49,797 bases of DNA from Tannerella forsythia (lineage in GTDB: Bacteria; Bacteroidota; Bacteroidia; Bacteroidales; Tannerellaceae), in assembly GCF_003860135.1 (NCBI RefSeq), contig NZ_RQYN01000018.1, positions 1 through 49,797 on the forward strand, in the 5' to 3' direction. Shown in pieces: positions 28,012 through 37,570 of the stretch. The notes below the pieces were generated by a model. The model was not told the origin of the DNA. It worked only from the letters and a program-made list of their open reading frames with translations, and made no database searches. Positions within the stretch are counted from its first letter, which is position 1, and every line of letters starts with the position of its first letter. The position numbers were made by a program, and so were the translations under genes.

Positions 28012-29012
28012 TTTTGCTCCAGAATAAATTCGATCTTTTCGGGTGTCAGTATCGGATTCGACAACCGTTCAGGTTGTTTGGTCAAGCGAATGGGTAATTC
28101 GCCGGCCTCACGATGAGCTTCAAATTCATGAAAAGGAATCCGTATCTCAAAATCCGCCTCAGAAACTTCTTTGAAGCGCGAAAGCGGAAGTTTGAAAAGC
28201 AATTCGACCGTAGAAGGAAACATACGTAGGATGTAGTTGTCCGGCACACTGTCACACTGTATGGGCAGAGTAAGCCGTTTCTCGGTATATTCCTCGACCG
28301 GAATACTGATTTTCACCTCCTCCGGTTCATAACGCACTCCTTCGACCGGTTGCAAGCCGACGGTAAATTCTTTCGTTTTATGGAGGTTTTCAGCTTTCAG
28401 GGCAACAGTCTTCACCACGAGGAGGGTATCCAGCATAGCACGAGCAGCATATACCTTTACCTTCGACGGTGTGACCGTGATCGTATCGGAAATCTGAAAA
28501 CCGGGTTCGAGTGTAACGAGTAAATCAGGCGTTACCGGCACCGTTTTTTTCAACAGGTCATTGTATTCGATTGGTATGGACGAAGGCTCGAAGCTCAGCA
28601 GTGAAGTAGACGAGATCAGTTGCTTCGATATACTTGTTTCAATCACGCGACGGCTTACCGTACTTCTGCGCCCTCCGGCCTTCTGAAGGGCTTTGACATC
28701 GATCTCGAGCGGCGCGAACGTACGCAACCACGAATAATTGATCAGTACCGTTCCGCGATCTCTCACCCTCGCGATAACTTCCTGCGGATTGTCTCCCGTC
28801 AAGACTTTATCGGCCGGTATGTTTTTATACTTCACCGGGATGACGATCTCTATCTCGTATTCGTCCTGCAAAGTTTGCAAGTACCAGAACCCCAGAGATA
28901 GTAACAAGAAGATCATAAAAGTAAAGACCTCCTGCCATTTCCGTCGACGGATGAAGGTCTTTATCTTTCGGGTCTCAGACTTGAACGAGGGTGATTTTCC
29001 AAGCTGCGACAT
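28008..29012 (-). CDS. YbbR/CdaR-like membrane-anchored protein
   Basis: 334 residues from ATG 29012 (MSQLGKSPSFKSETRKIK); a longer frame to 29096 would overlap yajC and has no supporting homology. A basic cytoplasmic start is followed by a transmembrane helix (about 30-48) and several YbbR-like extracytoplasmic repeats (about 55-325), including sequence such as IPVEYTEKRLTLPI. In other bacteria CdaR (YbbR) proteins regulate the diadenylate cyclase CdaA; no cdaA is in this window. It lies in the conserved nusB-yajC-ybbR-coaE order, 10 bases after yajC. Confidence 0.9.
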   Translation of the reverse strand: MSQLGKSPSFKSETRKIKTFIRRRKWQEVFTFMIFLLLSLGFWYLQTLQDEYEIEIVIPVKYKNIPADKVLTGDNPQEVIARVRDRGTVLINYSWLRTFAPLEIDVKALQKAGGRRSTVSRRVIETSISKQLISSTSLLSFEPSSIPIEYNDLLKKTVPVTPDLLVTLEPGFQISDTITVTPSKVKVYAARAMLDTLLVVKTVALKAENLHKTKEFTVGLQPVEGVRYEPEEVKISIPVEEYTEKRLTLPIQCDSVPDNYILRMFPSTVELLFKLPLSRFKEVSEADFEIRIPFHEFEAHREAGELPIRLTKQPERLSNPILTPEKIEFILEQK

Positions 29013-29022
29013 ACCATGTTTT

Positions 29023-29358
29023 TTATTTGGTTTGCTGCTGCACGTCTTCCGACGACGCGAACACCGAGTTCTTCTCGACCCGAATCCGCACGCCATCCGA
29101 CACTTCGAGCAGCATGGACGTTTCGCCCACTTCCTTAATCCTGCCGTGAATGCCTCCGGAGGTGATGACCTTGTCTCCCACCTTCATCGCTTCACGCGCT
29201 TTCTGAATATCTTTCTGGCGTTTCTGCTGCGGACGAATCATCATAAAATAGAAGATCGCCACCAGAGCGACCAATAACAAAATATTCATATAACCCGCAT
29301 TTCCCCCTGCAGGCGATGCGCCGGCCGGCGCCTGTAACAATACGTTGAACAAATTCAT
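29023..29358 (-). CDS. yajC: Preprotein translocase accessory subunit YajC
   Basis: 111 residues: a glycine/alanine-rich N-terminus, one transmembrane helix (about 24-42, ending MMIRPQQKRQKD), and a cytoplasmic beta domain with GDKVITSGGIHGRIKEV, the family signature. It associates with SecDF at the Sec translocon. It has its own promoter at 29391-29422, downstream of nusB, and is followed by the YbbR-like gene. Confidence 0.95.
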   Translation of the reverse strand: MNLFNVLLQAPAGASPAGGNAGYMNILLLVALVAIFYFMMIRPQQKRQKDIQKAREAMKVGDKVITSGGIHGRIKEVGETSMLLEVSDGVRIRVEKNSVFASSEDVQQQTK

Positions 29359-29390
29359 ATCCCTTTATACATTAAAATAATTGTTTCGGA

Positions 29391-29422
29391 CAAAGATAAA
29401 GCAAGTCGGACAGAAAAGCAAA
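29391..29422 (-). promoter_or_regulatory. Promoter of the yajC operon
   Basis: Minus strand: TTTG (29422-29419), 20 bases, TATCTTTG (29398-29391), ideal spacing. The start of transcription lies about 30 bases ahead of the yajC ATG at 29358. Confidence 0.75.
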
Positions 29423-29436
29423 CGGAGTATCAAAAA

Positions 29437-30363
29437 TCAGGCTTTGAACAGCAGCTTCTCCTCCGTCAATTCTTGCACGATCGAATCGAGAATACCATTG
29501 ATAAACGTTCCGCTCTTCGGCGTACTGTATGCCTTGGCCGCATCGATGTATTCGTTAAGAGTTACATTCACAGGGATATTCGGAAAATGCAGCAACTCGG
29601 CCATGGCCATCTGCATGATATACAAATCCATGTTTGCCACACGCTCAGATTCCCAATTCCTCAAATGCCGGTCGATACGCTCGCGGTATTCCTCGCCATG
29701 CAACAACGTCTTGCGGAAAAGCTGAACGGCAAAAGCCTCATCTTCCTCGTCCTTAAACATCGGCAACAGCTCCTGTTTGCTCCCCTCGGCTTCCTCGAAG
29801 CGTTTGATGGTCTTTATCACGAACGTCTGGATGATCTCGATGTCATCGTTCCAGTAGATGCTGATATCTTCGAGCGCATTTTCCAACTCCTCATTCCGGC
29901 AAATCAATTTCCGGAATACGGCACGCCAGAACTCGCGATCGTTTTCATACGAGTCTTCCTCACTGTCCTTATATTCGGCATATAGCTCGGAATTCAAGAT
30001 CAGATCCAGCACATTTTTCACGAAGTCCGTTTCGTTAACCCATGAAACACCGTGCTCCTTAACGTATGCCTGCAACTTTTCGTTGACTTCGATCTGCCGG
30101 GCCAACCGATTGTTGACCAGCCGCATATTCGGATTCAATTCCTCTTCGGTGGGGAGATATTTATGCTTTCGCGTATCCAGCCGTCGTTCATGCAGACGGG
30201 TCACTTCTACGATCAGCAACAGGAAATAATAGTATAAATCGTACGATCTGCGCAGACTCAAAAGGAGTTCGTTCTCAGCTACTCTCAAATCATTGCTCCC
30301 ATTCTGATAGTAAGCAAACACGATTTGCAACACTTTTATGCGGATCAAAACCCTGTTTATCAT
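29437..30363 (-). CDS. nusB: Transcription antitermination factor NusB (long Bacteroidetes form)
   Basis: 308 residues, about twice the usual length of NusB. The C-terminal half (about 175-300) is the helical NusB domain with MAMAELLHFPNIPVNVTLNEYIDAAKAYS near 252-280 and GTFINGILD. The N-terminal half begins NRVLIRIKVLQIVFAYYQ and carries a Bacteroidetes-type insertion. NusB with NusE (S10) binds boxA RNA for antitermination of rRNA transcription. It is preceded by its own promoter and followed by the yajC promoter, so it may be monocistronic. Confidence 0.95.
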   Translation of the reverse strand: MINRVLIRIKVLQIVFAYYQNGSNDLRVAENELLLSLRRSYDLYYYFLLLIVEVTRLHERRLDTRKHKYLPTEEELNPNMRLVNNRLARQIEVNEKLQAYVKEHGVSWVNETDFVKNVLDLILNSELYAEYKDSEEDSYENDREFWRAVFRKLICRNEELENALEDISIYWNDDIEIIQTFVIKTIKRFEEAEGSKQELLPMFKDEEDEAFAVQLFRKTLLHGEEYRERIDRHLRNWESERVANMDLYIMQMAMAELLHFPNIPVNVTLNEYIDAAKAYSTPKSGTFINGILDSIVQELTEEKLLFKA

Positions 30364-30403
30364 TGTATGAAAGATCTTCTAAACATTCTTTTTTTTCAGA
30401 CCG

Positions 30404-30434
30404 CAAAGATAGGCATTCTTTCATCAGAAACAAA
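30404..30434 (-). promoter_or_regulatory. Promoter of nusB
   Basis: Minus strand: TTTG (30434-30431), 19 bases, TATCTTTG (30411-30404), about 40 bases ahead of the nusB ATG. Confidence 0.7.
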
Positions 30435-30504
30435 AGAAATGCGAGCGGCTTATTGTTTATTGTTTCGTTGTTTGTCTCGTCGGACGCGTTGTTTGTAATC
30501 GATA

Positions 30505-30541
30505 CCCGGATAACCTCTCTCATGGTCAATGGTTATCCGGG
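30505..30541 (-). terminator. Hairpin after fhs
   Basis: CCCGGATAACC (30505-30515) and GGTTATCCGGG (30531-30541) form a perfect 11-bp stem 12 bases beyond the fhs stop. No T-run follows, but Bacteroidetes terminators often lack one. Confidence 0.7.
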
Positions 30542-30553
30542 CAATTTGTTGTA

Positions 30554-32221
30554 TTAGCTCAATCCTTCGATTTCGCCGTTTACGATGTGTATATGTTTGG
30601 CCTGAGGCTCGGCCGGCAGTCCCGGCATACGCATCATCTCACCGGCTATAACCACAATAAATTCAGCCCCCCTGTTGATGACCAAATCATTGACCTTAAA
30701 CCGGAATCCTTTGGCTACGCCATACGCCTTGGGATCGGCCGAAAACGAATATTGGGTCTTTGCCATGCACACCGGCATTTTTTCGAGCGGTGTATCTTTT
30801 ATCTTCTTGAGTTTCTTTATCGCCTTTTCGCCGAACACGACATCGGCAGCCCCATACGTATTCAAGGCTATCTTCTCGACCTTTTTCTCTATCGAATCGT
30901 CATCGTCGTACGTAAACTTCAGCGGTTTCGAAGGTTCATTTTCTACCGCATCCACGAGCTTCCGAGAGAGGTCTTCGGCACCGCTGCCTCCTTCGACAAA
31001 GGCTTTATTGACCGCAAAACGTACGCCGCGCTTTTCGCAATATGCTCTGGTAGCTTCGATCTCCGCCTCGGTATCGGTGGGGAATTGATTGAATGCGACT
31101 ACAACCGTTTGACCAAAAGCAGCCAGATTATCCAGATGCTTCTGTAAGTTCTCGAACCCTTTGGTCAGTCCGTTCAGATCTTCCTCCTTGATTTTCTCAA
31201 TTGGAGTACCCCCGTGCATTTTAAGTCCCTGAGCCGTCACGACGAGCACAGTCGCTTTCGGTTGCAAACCGCTTTTACGGCATTTTATATTGAAGAACTT
31301 TTCGGCTCCGAGATCAGCGCCAAAGCCGGCTTCGGTAATCACATACTCGCCGTAGGTCATCGCCATCTTCGTAGCCAGTATGGAGTTGCAACCATGCGCA
31401 ATATTGGCAAACGGCCCTCCGTGTACAAATGCAGGCGTGTTCTCCGTTGTCTGCACAAGGTTCGGACTCAGCGCATCTTTAAGCAAGACCGTAATCGCTC
31501 CCGCCACACCCAGATCTTTCACCGTAAAAGGTTCCCCCTCGACGGTATATGCAAGCAAAATATCCTCGATACGTCTTTGAAGGTCTTCCAGGTTTTCGGC
31601 CAGACATAAGATCGCCATCAACTCCGAAGCGGCCGTAATATCGAAGCCCGACTCCTGTGTCACGCCGTTCGTCAGACCTACCAATCCGGTCACGATATTA
31701 CGCAGGTTACGGTCGTTCACGTCGAGCACCCTTTTCCAGACCACCTCTTTGATAACTTTATTCTTCCCTTTATTTTGGTAAATATAATTATCGAGCAAAG
31801 CGGAAATCGTATTATGCGCCGAAGTGATCGCATGGAAATCGCCGGTAAAGTGCAGGTTGATATTCTCCATCGGCAGCACCTGCGAGTATCCTCCGCCGGC
31901 AGCGCCGCCCTTCATTCCGAACACCGGTCCGAGCGACGGCTCACGTAACGCCACAATGGCTTTTTTACCGATACGGTTCAGCCCCAAAGCCAGCCCGATC
32001 GAGACAGTAGTCTTGCCCACGCCCGTTTTCGTTGGCGTGATAGCCGTAACCAGAATCAGGTTACTCTTGGCGATCTTCTCCTGATCGAGCAGATCGGAAG
32101 GAACTTTGGCCATGTAGCTCCCATAATGGTGAATCGAACTGCGGTCGATGCCGAAACTTTCGGCTACATCTTTTATCTTCTTCAGCGGAGTTTCTCTCGC
32201 TATTTGAATATCTGTTTTCAT
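30554..32221 (-). CDS. fhs: Formate--tetrahydrofolate ligase
   Basis: 555 residues, the usual length. ATP loop [11 protein letters not shown] (about 63-73), followed by [20 protein letters not shown] (about 93-112), the signature of the family. It forms 10-formyl-tetrahydrofolate from formate, THF and ATP in one-carbon metabolism. It is monocistronic, with a -7 element at 32253-32260 and a hairpin at 30505-30541. No oddities. Confidence 0.98.
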   Translation of the reverse strand: MKTDIQIARETPLKKIKDVAESFGIDRSSIHHYGSYMAKVPSDLLDQEKIAKSNLILVTAITPTKTGVGKTTVSIGLALGLNRIGKKAIVALREPSLGPVFGMKGGAAGGGYSQVLPMENINLHFTGDFHAITSAHNTISALLDNYIYQNKGKNKVIKEVVWKRVLDVNDRNLRNIVTGLVGLTNGVTQESGFDITAASELMAILCLAENLEDLQRRIEDILLAYTVEGEPFTVKDLGVAGAITVLLKDALSPNLVQTTENTPAFVHGGPFANIAHGCNSILATKMAMTYGEYVITEAGFGADLGAEKFFNIKCRKSGLQPKATVLVVTAQGLKMHGGTPIEKIKEEDLNGLTKGFENLQKHLDNLAAFGQTVVVAFNQFPTDTEAEIEATRAYCEKRGVRFAVNKAFVEGGSGAEDLSRKLVDAVENEPSKPLKFTYDDDDSIEKKVEKIALNTYGAADVVFGEKAIKKLKKIKDTPLEKMPVCMAKTQYSFSADPKAYGVAKGFRFKVNDLVINRGAEFIVVIAGEMMRMPGLPAEPQAKHIHIVNGEIEGLS

Positions 32222-32252
32222 ATTTTATGACTATAATTGATGAAATAAACGA

Positions 32253-32260
32253 CAAAGATA
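32253..32260 (-). promoter_or_regulatory. -7 promoter element for fhs
   Basis: Minus strand TATCTTTG, about 30 bases before the fhs ATG; no clear -33 element. Confidence 0.5.
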
Positions 32261-32303
32261 ATCAATAACACGAGATACCTCCTGTTTCTGTTTTATGTCT
32301 TGT

Positions 32304-33344
32304 TCAAATCGTCACTTCGCCAATGAGCGAGTACTGCATATAGTCACGTACTTCTTTGGGAGTCAACCCTTGTCCCAAAAGGAACATCAGCTTGGTGACG
32401 GCGCTTTCCGTCGTGCTGTCATAACCACTCAGCACACCGCATTCGAGCAAGGTACGACCCGCCTCGTAACGATGCATCTCCACACGTCCGCCCGCACATT
32501 GCGTCACATTCACGATCGTAATACCACGCTCTACGGCTTCGCGCAACTGCTTGAGAAACCACTCGTCGGTCGGAGCATTACCGCTTCCGAACGTTTCGAG
32601 CACGACGCCTTTCAAGTTCGGAATATGCAGGATGGAACGAACGACATCTTCCGATATTCCCGAGAAAAGTTTCAGGATCACCACATGCTTGTCCATCTCG
32701 TAATGCGGTTTAAGCGGTTTAACAAGTTGCGGGCGATAGATCAGGTTCGTCTCGTAGCGGATCGTCACGCCGGCGCGAGCGAGTGCCGGGTAGTTGGAGG
32801 AATGAAAAGCATTAAAATCGTCGGCATCGATTTTTGTCGTACGATTGCCCCGCATCAACAGATTCTCAAAGAAGATACAGACTTCCGGCACGACCGGTTT
32901 TCCGTTCACCTTTGCAGCAGCAATCTCTACAGCCGTGATTAAATTCTCTTTCCCGTCGGTACGCAGCATGTTGATGGGCAACTGTGAGCCGGTCAGAATA
33001 ACGGGTTTATTCAGGTTCTCGAGCATAAAACTAAGTGCCGACGCAGTGAATGCCATCGTATCCGTACCGTGCAGAATTACGAAACCGTCGTATTTATCGT
33101 AGTTTTCGACAATCGTCCGCACCATCTTTGCCCACGATTCCGGCCCAATATCCGACGAATCCAACGGCGGATCGAAAGGAATAAACGATACCGCATGTCC
33201 GAGCTTTTTAAGCTCCGGAATATTTTCACGGATATGGCGAAAATCGAATGCTTCAAGCGAGCCGGTTTCAGGATTCTCTACCATACCGATGGTTCCTCCC
33301 GTATAAATCAGCAAAACAGATGCTTTATCAAGTTGTGTCATCAT
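32304..33344 (-). CDS. ansA: L-asparaginase, type I
   Basis: 346 residues without a signal peptide, so cytoplasmic type I. Both catalytic threonine motifs are present: TGGTIG at 15-20 and HGTDTM at 92-97, with a conserved lysine-containing segment downstream. It hydrolyses asparagine to aspartate and ammonia. It stands alone, separated from fhs by 82 bases; a -7 element TACTTTTG lies at 33361-33368 on the minus strand. Confidence 0.97.
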   Translation of the reverse strand: MMTQLDKASVLLIYTGGTIGMVENPETGSLEAFDFRHIRENIPELKKLGHAVSFIPFDPPLDSSDIGPESWAKMVRTIVENYDKYDGFVILHGTDTMAFTASALSFMLENLNKPVILTGSQLPINMLRTDGKENLITAVEIAAAKVNGKPVVPEVCIFFENLLMRGNRTTKIDADDFNAFHSSNYPALARAGVTIRYETNLIYRPQLVKPLKPHYEMDKHVVILKLFSGISEDVVRSILHIPNLKGVVLETFGSGNAPTDEWFLKQLREAVERGITIVNVTQCAGGRVEMHRYEAGRTLLECGVLSGYDSTTESAVTKLMFLLGQGLTPKEVRDYMQYSLIGEVTI

Positions 33345-33360
33345 TCAAAAAATTAGATTG

Positions 33361-33368
33361 CAAAAGTA
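33361..33368 (-). promoter_or_regulatory. -7 promoter element for ansA
   Basis: Minus strand TACTTTTG, 16 bases before the ATG at 33344; the nearest TTTG upstream is only 13 bases away, so the -33 part is weak. Confidence 0.4.
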
Positions 33369-33411
33369 GAAAAAAACCGGACAAAACACGCTGTTGTTCT
33401 GAAATATGATT

Positions 33412-33419
33412 TATATTTG
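33412..33419 (+). promoter_or_regulatory. -7 promoter element for the CPBP protease gene
   Basis: TATATTTG fits TAnnTTTG. A TTG lies at 33394-33396, 15 bases upstream, shorter than the usual spacer. It is divergent from the ansA promoter. Confidence 0.4.
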
Positions 33420-33479
33420 TCCCCGGACTGCGATTGATCGGCCGAAGCATTGCGGATATCCGCCGAAAAAAACGCATCG

Positions 33480-34454
33480 ATGTTGAACAACTTAACTTTA
33501 TATTACATGACTAATCATTTAGAATGCGTCACTACACAAAAAAACCAGTGGTACTGGTATTTACTCGTGATATTTATTGGTTTTATGGCAGCAAACACCG
33601 TTGGTGCCATCCCTCTGTTCTTCGTTTTAATAGCCAGCTGGATACAAAACCCGAAACAACTCACGGATATGAACAGCATCTCGCAAGGAGGTATGATGTC
33701 CGGTGTGGATTCGAACCTTTTTTTGGCTTCTATGGCGTTCGCATTTGTCGTACTTTTGGCTACCGTGATATGGATCATCAAAACGTTTCACGGACGGTCA
33801 TGGACAGAGGTCATTAACGGCACGAAGCGTGTCCGCTGGTCGCGTTTCTTCGTCGGTCTCGCCGTATGGGGAACTCTGCTGATCGTATCGTTTGTTATCA
33901 GTTACATGACAGACCCCGACAACTTCGAATTTCGCTTCGAACCCGTACGGTTTATCCTTCTAACGATCATCAGTCTGACGATGATCCCCATTCAATCGTC
34001 GTGCGAAGAGTTTGTATTCCGCGGATATCTGGCGCAAGGCGTCGCTTCATGGACAGGCAGCCGCCTTTGGGCGCTTCTGATCCCTTCCGTACTGTTCGCG
34101 CTCCTGCATTCGGCCAATCCTGAAGTAGCCAAATACGGCTTTGGAGTGATGATGGCGAATTATTTCCTGATCGGATTGACATTCGGGCTGATCTCGCTGC
34201 TCGACGACGGTATCGAACTGGCCATGGGCGCTCATTCAATCAATAACATTTTGGGCTCTATACTGATGACGTACGAGGGATCAGCGCTCCGAACCGATGC
34301 GCTGTTTAAAGCCAAGATCATCAATCCCGGCGAAGATTTGTTGGTCAGTATTATTTCCAGCGCTATGTTTATCGCCATCCTCGCGTTCATCTACAAATGG
34401 AAATTCGGCATCCTGACACGCCGCGTTCCTCCTCCCTCACCCGTCCTTTCGTAA
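33480..34454 (+). CDS. CPBP family intramembrane metalloprotease
   Basis: 324 residues from ATG 33480; ATG 33507 is an alternative (MTNHLECVTT). About seven or eight transmembrane helices. CPBP (Abi/Rce1-like) motif 1 EExxxR is E176-E177-R181 in CEEFVFRGYL; motif 2 contains H210 in LFALLHSANPE; motif 3 is H252 and N256 in AHSINN. These are the proposed metal ligands and catalytic glutamate of the Rce1-like glutamate protease fold. Substrates of bacterial members are mostly unknown; some mature peptides or confer self-immunity to bacteriocins. No bacteriocin gene is seen nearby. Confidence 0.92.
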   Translation: MLNNLTLYYMTNHLECVTTQKNQWYWYLLVIFIGFMAANTVGAIPLFFVLIASWIQNPKQLTDMNSISQGGMMSGVDSNLFLASMAFAFVVLLATVIWIIKTFHGRSWTEVINGTKRVRWSRFFVGLAVWGTLLIVSFVISYMTDPDNFEFRFEPVRFILLTIISLTMIPIQSSCEEFVFRGYLAQGVASWTGSRLWALLIPSVLFALLHSANPEVAKYGFGVMMANYFLIGLTFGLISLLDDGIELAMGAHSINNILGSILMTYEGSALRTDALFKAKIINPGEDLLVSIISSAMFIAILAFIYKWKFGILTRRVPPPSPVLS

Positions 34455-34460
34455 AGTCTA

Positions 34461-34509
34461 AAACGGACTACTGTCAAGCGGCCGAAGGCTTTTTGGCAGT
34501 AGTCCGTTT
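34461..34509. terminator. Bidirectional terminator overlapping the end of the PepSY gene
   Basis: AAACGGACTACTG (34461-34473) and CAGTAGTCCGTTT (34497-34509) form a perfect 13-bp stem. The right arm lies inside the last codons of the minus-strand PepSY gene, whose stop is at 34474. It serves both the convergent CPBP gene and the haem operon. Confidence 0.8.
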
Positions 34510-36006
34510 CTTGCGATATCGCTTTCGATAAACGATATAGCCGGAAACCGCGATAAAGAGCATGAGCAATCCGGCAAGGAAGATATACCAATCGGTCAAA
34601 GCACGCAGGAAGGAAGAGTATAAGCGTCCCACATGCAACTCGAGGCAGACGTTCCAGAACGACATGCGTCCGTCGGCCAAGGCATCCGGCATCGGAACAA
34701 AGGCGACTTCTTCTTTCATACACGCACCCTTCGCGTATTCGAACCAGACCTCTCCCTGCGAGAAATCAGAAGAGAAACCGCTCACGGCGTTTTTAAACGA
34801 CGGGCGTCCGGACGAACGACGAGGCGCGACGGCTTCGCCCGTAAGATAATCGTACACGACCTGCTCACTGATATTCCAGCGATACAATCCGCTGAACGAA
34901 CCGATCAACCACTCGTCCGCTCCGTTCTTCTGCCAAACCGTTACTCCCATCACGCTCACGGGCGGCGTATTCGTAAGCTTCTGCGGAACGGAACGAAGCG
35001 ACGAGAGCGCGTAAAAGCCGTCGCCCGAAGAGAGCAGCCAGCCCTGCTGTCGAGCGTCGTAGCGGAGGCGGCGCAATTTGTCGTGCCAAGGGTTATCGCT
35101 TTCGAGCGTCGAGCCGGGAAGAGGCTTCACCTGTGCGCGTGCGATCGGTATCAGCAACGGCGGACGCAGAAACATTCCCGTCACGGTGATGATAAGCAGC
35201 AGGATAAAAAAGAGATAGCCGAGCTTGGCATGCCACTTGAGCGAGAAAGTCCATGTCTGCTTTAGCTTCGGACTGTTGACGCCCTTTTTCCGGCGTCGTT
35301 TGATCGGAATCTTAAACAACGTAATGATCAGGCCCGTGATACAAAGCACGATGACAAGCACACCGACCGTATCGACGACCGTCTTGCCGGCCGTTCCGAA
35401 AAGTTCGCCGCTATGCAGCAACCAGAATGTTCTGAAAAGCGACACTTTCGACGTATAGTTTTCCGGCTGCTGCAACTGTATCCGCTCAAACGTGGTGTAG
35501 GGAGGCGCTGCTGCATAAATATGCGAACGGGAGACGACGAACAACGTATCGTCTTTCACTTGCACGTCGGTAAAAGCTTCGTGAGCCGTCGTTACCGGTT
35601 GCTCTTCCCAACGGTTCGTATTTTCTTTCAAGCGATAAAGGCAGAAGGGCGACACGGCGAAAAGTTCGCCGCCGGCAGTCTGTGTCACGGCACGCAGGTT
35701 GCGGTTATCGGCGCCTCGACGCATGCCCTCGGTCAGCGGCTGTGGAGAACGGCCGAGCGTATCGGTCATCCACGCGCCGCTACCGCCGTACATCAACACC
35801 CGTCCGCCGCTCAGCGGCAACGTTCCGCCGACGGCGCCGTTGTTCCAGTTCTTATAGCTGTACCGTTCCGGCAGCCACGACCGCGCGACGTCCCACGCGG
35901 CAATCGCGCGTCGATGGTTGAGAAACACCCCCGAAACGGCGAACATCAGGACGAAGAACGTAAAAAACAGCCCGATCCATTTATGATACTTGGCAAAGAA
36001 ACGCAT
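34474..36006 (-). CDS. PepSY-associated inner-membrane protein
   Basis: 510 residues with four transmembrane helices (about 10-30, 210-235, 258-280 and 470-492) and two large extracytoplasmic regions, the build of PepSY_TM proteins. The first helix has KYHKWIGLFFTFF and the third LKWHAKLGYLFF, each with the histidine typical of PepSY_TM helices, which may bind haem or metal in reductase-like members. The tail is basic (KRYRKKRTTAKK). It is the last gene of the haem locus, 17 bases after the HmuY-like gene, so a role in iron or haem handling at the inner membrane is likely (inference from context). Confidence 0.88.
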   Translation of the reverse strand: MRFFAKYHKWIGLFFTFFVLMFAVSGVFLNHRRAIAAWDVARSWLPERYSYKNWNNGAVGGTLPLSGGRVLMYGGSGAWMTDTLGRSPQPLTEGMRRGADNRNLRAVTQTAGGELFAVSPFCLYRLKENTNRWEEQPVTTAHEAFTDVQVKDDTLFVVSRSHIYAAAPPYTTFERIQLQQPENYTSKVSLFRTFWLLHSGELFGTAGKTVVDTVGVLVIVLCITGLIITLFKIPIKRRRKKGVNSPKLKQTWTFSLKWHAKLGYLFFILLLIITVTGMFLRPPLLIPIARAQVKPLPGSTLESDNPWHDKLRRLRYDARQQGWLLSSGDGFYALSSLRSVPQKLTNTPPVSVMGVTVWQKNGADEWLIGSFSGLYRWNISEQVVYDYLTGEAVAPRRSSGRPSFKNAVSGFSSDFSQGEVWFEYAKGACMKEEVAFVPMPDALADGRMSFWNVCLELHVGRLYSSFLRALTDWYIFLAGLLMLFIAVSGYIVYRKRYRKKRTTAKKPSAA

Positions 36007-36023
36007 AAAAGTAGCGGACAGGT

Positions 36024-36668
36024 TTATTCAAACTTCGGGGAACCGTCGGGCTGATACACATAACGGAAGGCTACGTAACCCGATTTTCCTTCCTTGTCGT
36101 GAAATCCTTCGACCTGCATCTTCACATATTTCCCGTTGGCCGTCTTTATGACGAAGACATGTTCGCTCATCGTGTACGTGGGCGGCGGTCCGGAAAAGAC
36201 AATCGCTCCTTTCAGCACTTCGTTCAGTGTCGAAGGGCCCATTTCGGCCTGTCCGCCTTGCAGCAACGTTCCCAGACCGTACATGATGCTGTCTTTCCGG
36301 TCGACGATATAGCCGTCTGTCGGAGCCACCTTCACACTCTTGAAAGCCACTTTTCCCATATCGCGTGCGCCGCCTTTTCCTTTGCCCGACGTGCCGCTAT
36401 TGGTACGGATATTGTTATAACGGTTGAAAGCCACGTCCCAGTCGAGCCGGCCGGCGCGATTTTCTTCGTCGACGCCCTGCACTTCTTTGCCCGATTCGAA
36501 GGAGTAATAGACCCAGTCGTTGCCGTAACCGGTTTTGCGGGTCAGCGTATGTTGTTTAACAGCCAACGATAATGGCGTTTCTTTTTGATCTTTGTCGCAA
36601 CTCGCGAAAAGGAAGGCAGACAGCGCGACGGCTGCCACTTGAATTGATAATAGAATGTATCTGTTCAT
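36024..36668 (-). CDS. hmuY: HmuY-family haem-binding lipoprotein
   Basis: 214 residues. Signal peptide II with lipobox LFASC and Cys24, followed by Asp, compatible with surface export of Bacteroidetes lipoproteins. The mature part matches HmuY: TRKTGYGNDWVYYSFESG, DWDVAFNRYNNIRTNSGTSG (about 79-98) and the end YVAFRYVYQPDGSPKFE are typical. HmuY proteins take haem from host haemoproteins and pass it to the TonB receptor. The two histidine ligands of the P. gingivalis protein are not obvious here; methionines (for example in YTMSEH and VKMQVEG) may serve, as described for Tannerella and Prevotella homologues, but I cannot align them. Second-last gene of the operon. Confidence 0.9.
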   Translation of the reverse strand: MNRYILLSIQVAAVALSAFLFASCDKDQKETPLSLAVKQHTLTRKTGYGNDWVYYSFESGKEVQGVDEENRAGRLDWDVAFNRYNNIRTNSGTSGKGKGGARDMGKVAFKSVKVAPTDGYIVDRKDSIMYGLGTLLQGGQAEMGPSTLNEVLKGAIVFSGPPPTYTMSEHVFVIKTANGKYVKMQVEGFHDKEGKSGYVAFRYVYQPDGSPKFE

Positions 36669-36715
36669 TTTTGTTACTGTTTATGAATAATAAAATATAG
36701 AGGTTCGATCTGTTT

Positions 36716-37492
36716 TTACTTTTTTACGGCTATCATAGCGATGGCATTCAGATGCTTTTCGTAACAGCGAAACGTATCGCGCATGGCTTTGATACGTCGA
36801 CGCTCGTGAGGATGTGTAAGAATGTTGAATCCGATCTTTAACGCGCTGCAAAAGCCTTCGTCGTCGATGACTCGCTTCTTCTCCAGCAGGTGCATCGGAT
36901 TCGTTTCGACGCATACGATTTCAAATCCTTCTTTTTCGAGCGAAGCAGCCCATTCGTTGGCTGTAAGCGGCCTGGCATTTACGTTAATTACCTGTGCCAA
37001 GGCTTTCTGAATTTCGCGTTTCATCTCTTCGCCGAGGGAATCGGGCGTAAGTCCCAACTCATGGATGCCGTAATATCCGCCTTTGCGGAGTATACGGTAG
37101 GCTTCGCCGATGATTTCGGCCTTTTGCCGGTCGTTCTGCATCGTGAGCATGGCTTCGCCGTAGACCTTATCGGCCGATTCCGCGCCGAGAGCAGAATGGG
37201 CGGCGCTTCCTACAATGATTCGCCGGTTGTCGCCGCAAATATTCTTTTGCAACAGGGCAGCGGCCGCTTCATTCAGCTCGATGCCCGTATATGATTTCGG
37301 TTGTTTCCTGAGCGCCAGAGCGGCCGTAAAACCCAATCCCGGAGCAAACTCCACTACATCGTCCGAAGGAGAGATATTCAATCCCTCAATCAGTTTGGCG
37401 GTCAATTCTTTTCCGCCCGGGCGGAGTACTTTCTTGCCCATCCGGGCTAAGATCCAGTGACCTTGTTGAGTATTCGTATGATGATGATCCAT
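36716..37492 (-). CDS. Class I SAM-dependent methyltransferase in the haem locus
   Basis: 258 residues, Rossmann methyltransferase. Motif I VVEFAPGLGF (about 46-55) is the SAM-binding glycine-rich loop, the acidic residue of motif II is in YTGIELNE (about 67-74), and motif post-I/IV lies around YGEAMLTMQ. The start MDHHHTNTQQGHW is rich in histidine. The acceptor is unknown. It sits 78 bases after the TonB receptor gene and 47 bases before the hmuY-like gene, all on the minus strand, suggesting co-transcription. Whether it modifies haem, a porphyrin or a metallophore-like compound is open. Confidence 0.88.
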   Translation of the reverse strand: MDHHHTNTQQGHWILARMGKKVLRPGGKELTAKLIEGLNISPSDDVVEFAPGLGFTAALALRKQPKSYTGIELNEAAAALLQKNICGDNRRIIVGSAAHSALGAESADKVYGEAMLTMQNDRQKAEIIGEAYRILRKGGYYGIHELGLTPDSLGEEMKREIQKALAQVINVNARPLTANEWAASLEKEGFEIVCVETNPMHLLEKKRVIDDEGFCSALKIGFNILTHPHERRRIKAMRDTFRCYEKHLNAIAMIAVKK

Positions 37493-37570
37493 GTCGTTCT
37501 TTTTATTTTGAGTAAATCAATCCGTTTTGTTTTCGTTTATGTTTTAATTTTAATCTGCCACGCCGTCGCA

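Noticed and set aside
28008..29096. Longer start of the YbbR-like protein at 29096
   Set aside because: It would overlap yajC by 74 bases and add an arginine/cysteine-rich leader without homology; ATG 29012 gives the expected cytoplasmic start and helix.
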